A DNA stretch of 47,789 nucleotides, taken from Pyrinomonadaceae bacterium (lineage in GTDB: Bacteria > Acidobacteriota > Blastocatellia > Pyrinomonadales > Pyrinomonadaceae). Made by a program: the position numbers and the translations under genes. The notes under the pieces are model-generated. The model was not told where the DNA came from. It saw only the letters and a list, made by a program, of their open reading frames with translations, and ran no database searches. Positions 9,301 to 17,540 of this stretch are shown in pieces; position 1 is the stretch's first letter; each line of letters opens with the position of its first letter. The stretch is from the NCBI GenBank assembly GCA_025922875.1, contig JAICGZ010000010.1, forward strand, positions 1 to 47,789, read 5' to 3'.

Positions 9301-9417
9301 CTCTAAGGGCGCAATTGTAGGGGCGGCCCTCCGTGGCCGCCCCTCGTTCGTATGGCGCATCCTTCGTCAGAGGGGCGGCCACGGAGGGCCGCCCTACAGT
9401 CGCGCTGATTGAGGCAC
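9301..9417. repeat. Copy 1 of a ~110-nt GGGGCGGCC inverted repeat
   Basis: Inside the 280-nt gap after the kinase gene. The left arm 9310-9345 (CGCAATTGTAGGGGCGG... to CCCCTC) and right arm 9370-9404 are near-perfect reverse complements, giving a stem over 30 bp with a 24-nt loop. A 3' flank with ACAAAACCCGAT follows. A second copy at 17405-17520 shares the same arms and flanks, so this is a dispersed mobile or regulatory repeat rather than an ordinary terminator. The rest of the gap shows nothing I can assign. Confidence 0.8.
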
Positions 9418-9500
9418 AAAACCCGATCATCGGTACAACCGCATGAAGGATTCGGGAATCCTAACCTCCGGTTTCTAACTGCTGACTTAAAGGAGTTTAA

Positions 9501-10091
9501 ATGAAATTTAGCAAGTCTTCTCCGGCTCTTTTAGCGACGCTCGCGCTTATCTTTGCATTTTCCGGCCTCGCCCTGGCCAAGAAAAACCCGCAATTCCCGA
9601 ATGTCAAAATCAAGAACTTTGGTCAGATGGATGAGCGATTTTATCGCGGCGCCAGGCCTAAAGAAGAGGACTATAAAGCCCTTGCTGAGCTCGGTGTAAA
9701 AACCATCATTGACCTCACGGACAACTCCAGGGAGTACGAGCAGCCCGCAGTCGAAGCTGCTGGATTGCGCTATATCAACATTCCCATGGTTGATAAGAGC
9801 TACCCGAGCATGGAACAGATCAATGAGTTTCTGAAGGTGATTGATGATCCTGCAACCGGCAAGTTTTTTGTGCATTGCGCCGGCGGACGTCATCGCACGG
9901 GGGTGGTAGGAGCGGTGTATCGCTTCAATCATTACAAGTGGAATCTCGAACAGGTTCTGGCGGAGATGGAGCAGTACGACTTTAATTCCGGCTTTGGTCA
10001 TGGAAAGCAGAAAGGTTTCGTTAAGGACTACTGGAAACAGTTCCAGGCGAAAGAAAGCAACATTGCCGTTTCAGCAACTGGCAATAAATAA
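9501..10091 (+). CDS. Exported dual-specificity/tyrosine phosphatase-like protein
   Basis: A 196-residue protein with an AAAGGAG site and a signal peptide (MKFSKSSPALLATLALIFAF... with ALA before KKNP), so probably periplasmic. The catalytic P-loop HCAGGRHRTG fits C-x5-R with Cys126 and Arg132. Upstream, FYRGARPKEEDYKALAELGVKTIIDLTDN resembles the WPD-region lead of bacterial DSP-like phosphatases. Such proteins remove phosphate from tyrosine, serine/threonine or non-protein phosphates such as inositol phosphates or lipids. An exported member cannot directly reverse the nearby cytoplasmic kinase, so the neighbourhood link is weak. It ends close to a strong terminator. Confidence 0.82.
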   Translation: MKFSKSSPALLATLALIFAFSGLALAKKNPQFPNVKIKNFGQMDERFYRGARPKEEDYKALAELGVKTIIDLTDNSREYEQPAVEAAGLRYINIPMVDKSYPSMEQINEFLKVIDDPATGKFFVHCAGGRHRTGVVGAVYRFNHYKWNLEQVLAEMEQYDFNSGFGHGKQKGFVKDYWKQFQAKESNIAVSATGNK

Positions 10092-10114
10092 CCCTTCTTA
10101 AAGTTGTTGCACCG

Positions 10115-10139
10115 GGCCGCTCAATTCTGAGCGGCCTTT
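10115..10139 (+). terminator. Rho-independent-type terminator after the phosphatase gene
   Basis: GGCCGCTCA (10115-10123) pairs perfectly with TGAGCGGCC (10128-10136) around a 4-nt ATTC loop and is followed by TTTGCTTTT. It ends transcription of the phosphatase gene and sits just before the convergent histidine kinase stop at 10144. Confidence 0.85.
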
Positions 10140-10143
10140 GCTT

Positions 10144-12789
10144 TTAGCAAACAGGTCCGGCGCTAAGATCCCGATCGACTTTTCCATCCTGTCCGTTTGA
10201 AGTGCTCTGCGCGCGTATTCTCTGAAGCACTTGCGCGAACGCCTGCAAATTCAACGGCTTGGTAATGTGCGCAAAGAAACCGGCGGCGCGGGCCCGTTCG
10301 ATGTCGTCGCTGCGGCCAAAGCCGGTGATCGCGACGACCGGAACGTCTTGTCGCCCATCGATCTGTCGCAGCCGTCGCAAAAACTCAAACCCATCCATCT
10401 CAGGCATCGATATGTCCGACACGATCACGTCAAACTCTTTCTCACTCGCAATACGCAGTGCATCCGCACCGTTCGTTGCCGTCGTGACCCTCGCCCCGCC
10501 GGTTTTGAGCAACTGCTCCAGCATTGCGATTGTGTCTTCAGAGTCGTCAAGGACCAAAAGTTCCGTGTCTGCCAGCACACCCAGCTCGACCGGCGACATA
10601 CCGAGCGAAGGTGATAGTCTCTGCGCTTCGCGCGTGAATGGTAGTCTCACAGTGAAGCGCGACCCCTTGCCTGTTCCTTCCGACTCAGCCGAAACTGTTC
10701 CGTGATGAAGTTGGACCAGTTGCTGCACGAGAGCAAGACCGATACCCATTCCGCCGTGCCTGCGGACGCGACTACTGTCTGCCTGCCGAAACATCTCGAA
10801 CACGTGAGGCAGGAAAGCCGGATCAATTCCCTGCCCTGTGTCCTCGACGGCCAGCACCGCAGTTTCACCCTCACCGCTCAAACTAATCTCGATGCTTCCA
10901 CCCGCGGGCGTAAACTTCACCGCATTGTTGAGCAAGTTCCAGGCTATCTGCTGTAATCTCAACCGATCGCCGTCAACCAGGAAAAGCTGATCGCTTACAT
11001 TCACACGAATGTCGATATCTTTTGCAGCAGCGTCGGCGCGGACAGTTTCCACCGCGCTATCAATGATCGCTGCCATTGAAACTGTCTCCCGGTTCAGAGT
11101 GATCTTGCCCCGCTGTAGCCGCGAGAGATCGAGCAAGTCGTTAATCAACTGCGACTGCGATTGGGCGTTTCGTTTCAACGCCTCTCCCATTTTGGCCAGA
11201 CGTGGCGAGTGTTCGATCTCGGGCATTCGCAGCAACAGCTCCGAATATCCGAGAATGACGTTCAGAGGATTGCGCAACTCATGCGACAATGTGGCAAGAA
11301 ATTCGTCTTTGAGTTGATTGGCCCTTTCAGCAGCGTCACGCGCTTCCTGTTCGCTCTGCAACAATCGCTCGCGTTCCGCTACGGCTCTCAGTTTTTCGAC
11401 GGCTGTCCAGGTTCGTTCTGCAGACATCTTCAAGAGCGAAACTTCTTCAAAACTCCATTGACGCGGCTGATCGTCGCTGGCCCAAAATGAAGCAACCCAC
11501 CGCCCTTCTCGCATCAACGGAACAGCAATGTACGCGCGCTCACCGGTCGCCTCATAACTTCGCTTGTAGTCGGCAGCCGTGCGCGGATCAGTCTTAGAGT
11601 CGTAATTGACGACGATTTGCCCGGCTTTCATGCGTTCAGAGGCAATGCTGCTGTAGTCTGAAAGGCGGTGTTCACCGGCGACCGACTTAGCACCATCGCA
11701 GTAGTCGCGATGCACAATCTCGAGATCCCGATCGATATAAATCTCATTAAATAAACAACGGCGCACGTTCAGGTGGGAACCAACTGTTTTCGCAACGGCG
11801 TACGCCAGATCGTAAGGATCTTGAAGTGTGCGTATCAGATCGCTTACCTGAACGAGCACAGTCAAACGAGCTTCACTGTCTCGCAGCGCCAGATCGGCAA
11901 GGCGACGTTCCCTGTCCGTGCGATTGAGAGATGCAGCCGTCCACCAGATTAGAAAAATGAAAAGCAAAAGAATCGATAGCACAAAGGCCGCTGTCGCGAA
12001 CCCGGGGCTAAACCATCCGGCATCGCGTACGATAGTTCTGAACCAGCCTAAGATGATCACCACCAACAAAGCCGGCCACATGCGTCGCGCAACAATAGCT
12101 CCCGGACTGTTACCGATAAGAGTCGAGATAATGCCGCGCTCAGGCCGGGCCAGGAGAATCGCCGCGCACAGACTCAGAAACGCGACGACGGTGTGCAACG
12201 CAATAGTGAAATAGAGTCCTATCGGTTCCTTTGGCTCAGCGCCGTAAAAGTAGTAGAGGAAAACGAGCAGCGTGACTACGACCACCATCAGCACGGAGAT
12301 GTTTGACACGCGGAACCATCGTGTTGAGCGTGCGTCCAGAAAGAAGAGAGCGATGCCGAAGAAGAAAAAGTCGAGCGATGCCGCCACACCCATTCGGCCC
12401 GGGAACGACTGTCCAGCTTCTTCGAGAGACTCATGAAAGAGCAACAGATCAAGTCCGGTGTCCCAACCGAAAACATGTTCGCCCAGTGTGATCAATCCAA
12501 CTATCCCGACAATGACGGCAAAGAGTTGGGCCAACCACCGCCGCGTGCTCGATACCGGTCGATTTTGAATTAAGAGCAACGCGGTGGCTGTGAGCATCAG
12601 GCAAATTGCAGTATTTGCCTTCATATTCACTAACGAAGCGTGGATCCTTTTGAGGAGTGTGATGTTGAAGATCCATCCCAGGAAGGCAATGCCGCCAATG
12701 CAAAACGCGAGCAGCGCAAAGATGATAGACATCGATTTGCAGCGCGCTAGTTGTTGTGAAACAAGTTCAGGTTTTATCAAACGTGTCAC
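10144..12789 (-). CDS. Hybrid sensor histidine kinase (8TM-GAF-HisKA-HATPase-receiver)
   Basis: An 881-residue hybrid kinase. The GTG start at 12789 is supported only by reading-frame position; an internal ATG at Met20 is possible. About eight hydrophobic helices fill residues 20-285 (MASE-like sensor, ligand unknown). A GAF domain lies around 300-470 (LTVLVQVSDLIRTLQDPYDLAYAVAKTVG). HisKA has the phospho-accepting LSHELRNPLN with His503, then HATPase with N-box NLLNNAVKFTPAGG, G1 DTGQGID and G2 GGMGIGLAL. The receiver carries DIVSD-type SDISMPEMDG with phospho-acceptor Asp792 and ends with Lys in ITKPLN. It likely works by phosphorelay to a partner response regulator not in the window. No adjacent regulator gene is visible. 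Confidence 0.9.
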   Translation of the reverse strand: MTRLIKPELVSQQLARCKSMSIIFALLAFCIGGIAFLGWIFNITLLKRIHASLVNMKANTAICLMLTATALLLIQNRPVSSTRRWLAQLFAVIVGIVGLITLGEHVFGWDTGLDLLLFHESLEEAGQSFPGRMGVAASLDFFFFGIALFFLDARSTRWFRVSNISVLMVVVVTLLVFLYYFYGAEPKEPIGLYFTIALHTVVAFLSLCAAILLARPERGIISTLIGNSPGAIVARRMWPALLVVIILGWFRTIVRDAGWFSPGFATAAFVLSILLLFIFLIWWTAASLNRTDRERRLADLALRDSEARLTVLVQVSDLIRTLQDPYDLAYAVAKTVGSHLNVRRCLFNEIYIDRDLEIVHRDYCDGAKSVAGEHRLSDYSSIASERMKAGQIVVNYDSKTDPRTAADYKRSYEATGERAYIAVPLMREGRWVASFWASDDQPRQWSFEEVSLLKMSAERTWTAVEKLRAVAERERLLQSEQEARDAAERANQLKDEFLATLSHELRNPLNVILGYSELLLRMPEIEHSPRLAKMGEALKRNAQSQSQLINDLLDLSRLQRGKITLNRETVSMAAIIDSAVETVRADAAAKDIDIRVNVSDQLFLVDGDRLRLQQIAWNLLNNAVKFTPAGGSIEISLSGEGETAVLAVEDTGQGIDPAFLPHVFEMFRQADSSRVRRHGGMGIGLALVQQLVQLHHGTVSAESEGTGKGSRFTVRLPFTREAQRLSPSLGMSPVELGVLADTELLVLDDSEDTIAMLEQLLKTGGARVTTATNGADALRIASEKEFDVIVSDISMPEMDGFEFLRRLRQIDGRQDVPVVAITGFGRSDDIERARAAGFFAHITKPLNLQAFAQVLQRIRAQSTSNGQDGKVDRDLSAGPVC

Positions 12790-12917
12790 CGGCAGTGGGG
12801 ACTGTGCTGTTTGCGGTTTAAGCCTTCAGGGGTTCTGAGTAAAGTCTATACTGGTCGATAACCGGGCGACAAGTTTCGTTTTTGTATAAGGAGACCATCG
12901 CACGCGGGGATTGATGA

Positions 12918-13934
12918 CTATTGTGCTTCTTGTGCCTCTTTGTGGCCACGTTTGAAGACACGAAATAGATAATAGTAAGAGGGAAACAGTAGTAGTGCGC
13001 CAAGCACGAGCGCGCCGAGTAATAGTTGGAGCGTGATGCGCGGGGCGGCAGCCGAGAATATGGTGATGTCCGGCTCGACCAGATGTGGGAACTGTGCGAA
13101 CGCCCAGCCTAACAAAATCAATGTCACCTGTGCTGCCGCGCAAATGCGGGCCAATTTGTACTGTCTCATCCACAACGCATAGAACGCTCCCACTGCGAAC
13201 ACTGCGGTGCACACATGTAGGATTAAGGCCCACCAGGTTCGACTGATACCTGCGCGCACCGTCGGTGCACCTGTTCCCGCAAGCACAAAAACAGTTAACG
13301 CCAATATGCCGACTGCGACTCCGGAAACAAGCGCGCGCCGCCGGAAATCTTCCTGCAATTCTCGCTCTCGCGTTTCCAGTGTCAGGTACACCGCGGCGAG
13401 AAATGCGAACAAGGCGAGCGCAAAAAAACCAACGGCAAATGGAAAAGGCGCAAGCCATGATCTGAAAAAACCGTTTACGACTACTCTATCCACAATGCGA
13501 ATTGTTCCCGAGGCGATCGCACCGAGCGTGATGCCCAAAAGAACCGGAGTGATAATACTTGCAATCGAAAACACCAGACTCCAGCGCCGTTGCACGTCAT
13601 CGCGCTGCACATCGTAAGTACGGAATGTGAATGCCGTGCCGCGTAGTACGATTCCAATGAGCAACAGCGTGATCGGAATATGAAGCGCGGTTGCAATGGT
13701 GGCGAACGCAGGTGGAAAGGCTGTGAAGAGGATAACGATCACGAGTATCAACCAAACGTGATTCGCTTCCCACACGGGACTGATTGCTTCCGCGATTAGC
13801 GCGCGTTGCCTGCGCGCACGTGGTCCAAAAGCAAACAAATCCCAAACACCGCCGCCGTAATCTGCGCCGCCCAGAAGCGCGTACAACACGAGCGAGGCGA
13901 TCATTACGCCCGCGATAATCGTCTCAAGCGACAA
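12918..13934 (-). CDS. cydB: Cytochrome bd-type quinol oxidase subunit II
   Basis: A 338-residue polytopic protein: LETIIAGVMIASLVLYALLGGADYGGGVWDLFAFG at the N-terminus, then the PVWEANHVWLILVIVILFTAFPPAFA segment diagnostic of CydB. The start is probably the TTG at 13934, preceded by AGGAGG with 6-nt spacing and overlapping the cydA stop by 11 nt; upstream in-frame starts would run through cydA. It forms the membrane quinol oxidase with CydA, reducing O2 to water. The last residues, GHKEAQEAQ, are encoded by a CACAAAG-type palindromic repeat and are not part of the family, so the natural end has been replaced or extended. Confidence 0.93.
   Translation of the reverse strand: MSLETIIAGVMIASLVLYALLGGADYGGGVWDLFAFGPRARRQRALIAEAISPVWEANHVWLILVIVILFTAFPPAFATIATALHIPITLLLIGIVLRGTAFTFRTYDVQRDDVQRRWSLVFSIASIITPVLLGITLGAIASGTIRIVDRVVVNGFFRSWLAPFPFAVGFFALALFAFLAAVYLTLETRERELQEDFRRRALVSGVAVGILALTVFVLAGTGAPTVRAGISRTWWALILHVCTAVFAVGAFYALWMRQYKLARICAAAQVTLILLGWAFAQFPHLVEPDITIFSAAAPRITLQLLLGALVLGALLLFPSYYYLFRVFKRGHKEAQEAQ
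12921..12947. repeat. CACAAAG-family repeat arm at the end of cydB
   Basis: TTGTGCTTCTTGTGCCTCT plus TTGTGGCC (one arm of the repeat family) coincides with the last codons of cydB and gives its C-terminal GHKEAQEAQ. Related palindromes occur at 15281-15366, 23455-23497, 33440-33492 and 44609-44663. No clear complementary arm is seen downstream of 12918. Confidence 0.65.
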
Positions 13935-15267
13935 GTTGCGCCTCCTTTGCGAGCGGCTCCGCATCTCGTGGACTCGCAGCAACCTGGCGCAACAACAACC
14001 AAATCGTAACGATGGCGAGAAGAATGTAGAGCAACGTGAAAGTGATGAAAGGCACGATGAGACCAGGCATCGGCGTGACAGCTTCACTCGTACGCATCAC
14101 ACCGTAAATGATCCAGGGCTGCCGTCCTACTTCTGTCACTACCCAGCCGGTTTCGATCGCGATGAAGCCGAGTGGCGCGGCTGCGACAAGCAATCGCAAA
14201 AACCATTTTGACTCCAGCCGCCTTTTATTACGCCGCGCTCTTAGATATCGCCACGCGCCCCAAAGCGCAATCAGCATCATCGCTACACCGCATGCCACCA
14301 TGATTTGAAAGGCGATATGCACGATGGCTACAGGTGGGCGCTCGTCCGCGCGAAAGTCGTTCAAACCTTTGACTGTCGCATTTGGATCTCCATAGGCCAG
14401 TATGCTTAGAGCGTATGGGACTTCAATTGCGTAGCGAGTAACGCCCGCAGTTTCGTCAGGGATGCCGCCGATGCGAAACGACGCACCTTGCTCTGTCTGA
14501 AACTGTCCTTCGAAAGCGGCGAGTTTCACTGGCTGAGTTACCGCTACTGTTTTGGCGAGGAGGTCGCCGCTTAAGGGTTGCAGGATCGCGGTCACACCAC
14601 CGACGACAAATGCGATAGCAAGCGCAGCTTTATGAAATCGATTGCGCGGATCGCGCAAGAGCATAAACGCGTGAATGCCGGCAACGACAAATCCAGTCGC
14701 GGCATACGCGGCAAGCGTCATGTGCAGAGTTTGCGGCAACGCCGCGGGATTCATCATCGCGGCTATCGGATCAATATCGACAGGTTTGCCGTCGACGAGT
14801 CGAAAACCTCTCGGTGCGTTCATCCACGCGTTGGCGATGACGACGAAAATTCCGGAGAGTGCACCACTGAGGGCAACCATCGCGCCTGCGAATAAATGAG
14901 CACGCGGCGGTACACGCTGCCAGCCATAAAGATAGATACCTAAGAATATTGCTTCGGTGAAAAACGCGAAGCCCTCGAGCGAGAACGGCATGCCGATAAT
15001 CGAACCGGCGTAGCCCATGAAGCCGGGCCACAACAAGCCGAGCTCAAATGAAAGCACCGTTCCGGAAACTGCCCCGACCGCGAAGAGTATCGCTGTTCCC
15101 TTGGCCCAGCGTTTGGCGAGTGTGAGATATATTTCGTCTTTAGTGCGCAGCCACTTCCACTCGGCAATTGTCATCAACAGCGGCATCGCGATACCGATCG
15201 CCGCAAAGATGATATGAAAGGCAAGCGACATCGCCATCTGCGAGCGCGCCGCAAGAAGATCGTCCAT
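13924..15267 (-). CDS. cydA: Cytochrome bd/CIO-type quinol oxidase subunit I
   Basis: A 447-residue CydA. Visible family marks: DLLAARSQMAMSLAFHIIFAAIGIAMPLL with heme ligand His18, the SLEGFAFFTEAIFLGIYLYGW region with Glu98 and Glu105 (corresponding to the conserved E. coli Glu99 and Glu107), His182 in TLHMTLAAY, and GWVVTEVGRQPW. The Q-loop is short, placing it with the cyanide-insensitive (CioA) group. With CydB it oxidises quinol and reduces oxygen at low O2 or under stress. No Shine-Dalgarno sequence is evident; the ATG sits 14 nt from the start of a CACAAAG repeat. Operon order is cydA-cydB with overlap. No small CydX-like gene was seen. Confidence 0.95.
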   Translation of the reverse strand: MDDLLAARSQMAMSLAFHIIFAAIGIAMPLLMTIAEWKWLRTKDEIYLTLAKRWAKGTAILFAVGAVSGTVLSFELGLLWPGFMGYAGSIIGMPFSLEGFAFFTEAIFLGIYLYGWQRVPPRAHLFAGAMVALSGALSGIFVVIANAWMNAPRGFRLVDGKPVDIDPIAAMMNPAALPQTLHMTLAAYAATGFVVAGIHAFMLLRDPRNRFHKAALAIAFVVGGVTAILQPLSGDLLAKTVAVTQPVKLAAFEGQFQTEQGASFRIGGIPDETAGVTRYAIEVPYALSILAYGDPNATVKGLNDFRADERPPVAIVHIAFQIMVACGVAMMLIALWGAWRYLRARRNKRRLESKWFLRLLVAAAPLGFIAIETGWVVTEVGRQPWIIYGVMRTSEAVTPMPGLIVPFITFTLLYILLAIVTIWLLLRQVAASPRDAEPLAKEAQLVA

Positions 15268-15280
15268 CGGGTATATCTAG

Positions 15281-15366
15281 CCACAAAAACGCACAAAAAG
15301 CACAATGCAGTTCAGCCGGGCCAAATGCTCTCCATAACACTTTGCGCTTTTATGCTTCTTTGAGGC
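15281..15366. repeat. CACAAAG-family imperfect inverted repeat upstream of cydA
   Basis: Left arm CCACAAAAACGCACAAAAAG (15281-15300) and right arm around 15339-15366 (CTTTGCGCTTTTATGCTTC...) are imperfect reverse complements with a ~40-nt spacer. The repeat lies between cydA and the haloperoxidase gene and probably contributes to the cydA 5' leader. The rest of 15268-15622 holds a possible promoter and a 6-codon frame. Confidence 0.6.
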
Positions 15367-15411
15367 TTCACTCGCGATGAATTCGCGATAGTGAAAACAT
15401 CTTTTCTTTAA

Positions 15412-15440
15412 TTGACTTGCGAAAACCGCGCGACTAGCAT
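15412..15440 (+). promoter_or_regulatory. Sigma-70-like promoter candidate for the haloperoxidase gene
   Basis: TTGACT (15412-15417) and TAGCAT (15435-15440) are separated by exactly 17 nt. The -35 is a near-consensus match and the -10 is weak. This would give a 5' leader of about 175 nt before the haloperoxidase ATG, containing a short frame with a strong ribosome binding site. Confidence 0.4.
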
Positions 15441-15535
15441 GTGCGCCTCCCATGCCACACTGCCTTGCATTGTGCCCTCTCTGCTGCACTGCTCCCCAAC
15501 GTTCCCTTGATCTGTCATACCTGCAAGGAGGAAAA

Positions 15536-15556
15536 ATGTTCGACGTTTGCATGTGA
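15536..15556 (+). other. Six-codon leader frame with strong SD
   Basis: GCAAGGAGG is followed by an ATG at 15536 and then a stop at 15554-15556, giving MFDVCM. Continuing through the stop, the same frame reaches the haloperoxidase ATG at 15623 without other stops. It could be a leader peptide or a relic of an upstream start. Confidence 0.3.
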
Positions 15557-15622
15557 AGGCCCGCTCAATCACAATTCTTCGCATGCTTCCCTATCAACCT
15601 CATCACGCAAAAGGAGACCAAG

Positions 15623-17371
15623 ATGCCAGACTCAATCCTTTTCTGGAACGCCGTCGCGCTCGAAGCGAATCGCGTTAGCCACAGCGACCCTGACAAGAGG
15701 CAGCAGAACGGTCCGACGCTCTCATCCAGGGCTATAGCTATTGTCCACCTCGCGATGTACGACGCCTACGCCGGGATCGCCGGCTTGACTCGGTACATAG
15801 ATCCCCCTGTACCGCCAAACGGTACGTCCGAGAGCGACGCGGTGGCCGGTGCTGCCCATAGGACGCTCTCAAGACTTTACAGTGCCCAGACCGAATTCTT
15901 TGACGCGCAGTTGAGCGGCTTCAACACCGACGACCCGAGCTTCGCCTTCGGGGAGGAGGTCGGCGAAGCGATGCTTGAACTGCGCGCTAACGACATGGAC
16001 TCGCGCAGTTCCGGTTATGTGCCCTCGAACGAGCGCGGCAGGCACCGCATCGATCCAGACAATCCTAACCAGGGTTTCGACTCGCCGTTTTACGGAGCAC
16101 AGACGAGGACCTTCGCCGTCAGGCAAAGGCACAATCTCGATTATCCGCCTTTCAACAATGGCAGTGACCCCAAATACCGGAGGGCACTCAGCGACGTGAG
16201 GGCGCGGGGCATCAGGCCCGACCTGACCGCGACGCTGTCGACGACGCCGCTCTTCAACAGACGGAGAACCCCGGGGGAAACCCTCACGGGTATTTACTGG
16301 GGTTATGACGGCGCAAACCGTCTGGGTACCCCGCCACGCCTCTTCAACCAGATCGTCCGCGAGGTGGCCATCCAGCAGGACAATACCGAGGAGCAAAACG
16401 CACGTCTCTTCGCCTACGTCAACGCAGCGCTGGGAGACGCAGGAATCCTGGCGTGGGAGCAGAAGTATTGCCACGACTTCTGGCGTCCGGTCGTCGGCAT
16501 CCGCGAGCACGACGAAACACTCGGGCCAGCCGCGCCGTACGACGCAATCCAGAACGTCGAGTTCAACGACGGTGACCCTGGCTGGCTGCCGCTCGGCGCA
16601 CCCAGCACAAATTCGCCCGGCGTAAAGAACTTCACACCGAACTTTCCGGCCTACCCGTCGGGACATGCCACGTTCGGGGCGGCCGCCCTGCATATCACCC
16701 GAATGTTCTACGGCATCGGCGCGAACAACAAGAGCGGCGACGGCCTGTTTCCTGACGACTTCGTCTCAGAGGAATGCAATGGCCGCAACCGCGACAATGA
16801 AGGGACGGTGCGCCCACATCACACGCGCTTCTTCCCCGGTGGCCTGTGGGACATGATCATCCAGAACGCCATCAGCCGCGTCTTTCTCGGCGTCCATTGG
16901 ATCTTCGACGCCTTCGACTTCACCGGGGGTGATAACGGCCCACTGAACCCCTCCCTCGGCAACGAGAGAATTGGCGGCGTGGGCCTCGGTTTGCGGATCG
17001 CGAGAGACATTTTCCAGCACGGCGGAGGTGCCGACGGCGCACCTCAGATGACGCCGGCAGGCATTGAACCGCCGATCATGACCCCAGAACCCGGAACGCC
17101 GATGCCCATCCACCCGGCACAGCCGGCGGTACAAGGAAATTGCATCGGTGCTGAGCCTGCTACCAAGTCGAAAAAAGCGGCAGGCAAGCGAGGTGCGAAA
17201 AAGCCCGGTAAGAAGGGCGCTGCGAAGAAGAGACGTAAAGGCGCGGCATCGCCCGAGGCGATCAGCCGGCGACAGCGCGCATGGCCGTCAGGGATTTCCG
17301 AGCGGGACGGAGCCCAACCCGGAAACAGAGGTCCGGGCGCCTGGCCGTCAGGGATTTCCGAAAAGGAGTAA
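15623..17371 (+). CDS. Vanadium-dependent haloperoxidase-like enzyme with Lys-rich tail
   Basis: A 582-residue protein of the vanadium haloperoxidase/acid phosphatase superfamily, with an AAAAGGAG site. Vanadate-binding residues are all recognisable: Lys281 and Arg288 (KYCHDFWRPVV), Ser346-Gly347-His348 (YPSGHATFGAAA), Arg419 and His425 (SRVFLGVHWIFD). It could oxidise halides with peroxide; halide preference cannot be read, and a phosphatase-like use is possible. No signal peptide is present. Residues from about 510 carry a Lys/Ala/Arg-rich segment (KKAAGKRGAKKPGKKGAAKK) like histone H1, then two copies of AWPSGISE from a 60-bp-period direct repeat. The tail is not part of the catalytic fold. 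Confidence 0.85.
   Translation: MPDSILFWNAVALEANRVSHSDPDKRQQNGPTLSSRAIAIVHLAMYDAYAGIAGLTRYIDPPVPPNGTSESDAVAGAAHRTLSRLYSAQTEFFDAQLSGFNTDDPSFAFGEEVGEAMLELRANDMDSRSSGYVPSNERGRHRIDPDNPNQGFDSPFYGAQTRTFAVRQRHNLDYPPFNNGSDPKYRRALSDVRARGIRPDLTATLSTTPLFNRRRTPGETLTGIYWGYDGANRLGTPPRLFNQIVREVAIQQDNTEEQNARLFAYVNAALGDAGILAWEQKYCHDFWRPVVGIREHDETLGPAAPYDAIQNVEFNDGDPGWLPLGAPSTNSPGVKNFTPNFPAYPSGHATFGAAALHITRMFYGIGANNKSGDGLFPDDFVSEECNGRNRDNEGTVRPHHTRFFPGGLWDMIIQNAISRVFLGVHWIFDAFDFTGGDNGPLNPSLGNERIGGVGLGLRIARDIFQHGGGADGAPQMTPAGIEPPIMTPEPGTPMPIHPAQPAVQGNCIGAEPATKSKKAAGKRGAKKPGKKGAAKKRRKGAASPEAISRRQRAWPSGISERDGAQPGNRGPGAWPSGISEKE
17277..17361 (+). repeat. Short direct repeat at the haloperoxidase 3' end
   Basis: A 25-nt unit, GCGC(A/C)TGGCCGTCAGGG followed by ATTTCCGA, occurs at 17277-17301 and 17337-17361 with a 60-bp period. 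It encodes the duplicated AWPSGISE at the protein end. It sits directly before the 160-bp nested inverted repeat at 17376-17537. Confidence 0.7.
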
Positions 17372-17375
17372 CGTT

Positions 17376-17537
17376 GGTAGGGGTGGCGCTCCCATAACAA
17401 GTGGGCTCTTAGGACGCAATTGTAGGGGCGGCCCTCCGTGGCCGCTCCTCTGTTGAATTCGAAGAAGGGGCGGCCACGGAGGGCCGCCCCTACAGTTGCG
17501 CTGATTGTGCACAAAACCCGATAGTGCCACCCCTACC
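17376..17537. repeat. Copy 2 of the ~110-nt GGGGCGGCC inverted repeat, nested in a 12-bp inverted repeat
   Basis: Inner arms 17415-17450 and 17467-17500 are reverse complements with about two mismatches in 34, homologous to 9310-9345 and 9370-9404, with the same flank ending ACAAAACCCGAT. Outside them GGTAGGGGTGGC (17376-17387) pairs perfectly with GCCACCCCTACC (17526-17537). The element fills the gap between the haloperoxidase and barrel genes, which converge here, and could terminate both. Confidence 0.8.
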
Positions 17538-17540
17538 TGA

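Noticed and set aside
15869-16693. A 274-codon minus-strand frame inside the haloperoxidase gene
   Set aside because: Antisense to a gene with intact vanadate-binding residues; composition is typical of a high-GC shadow frame.
9301-17537. CRISPR array
   Set aside because: The repeats are few, far apart and palindromic; there are no regularly spaced copies or cas genes.
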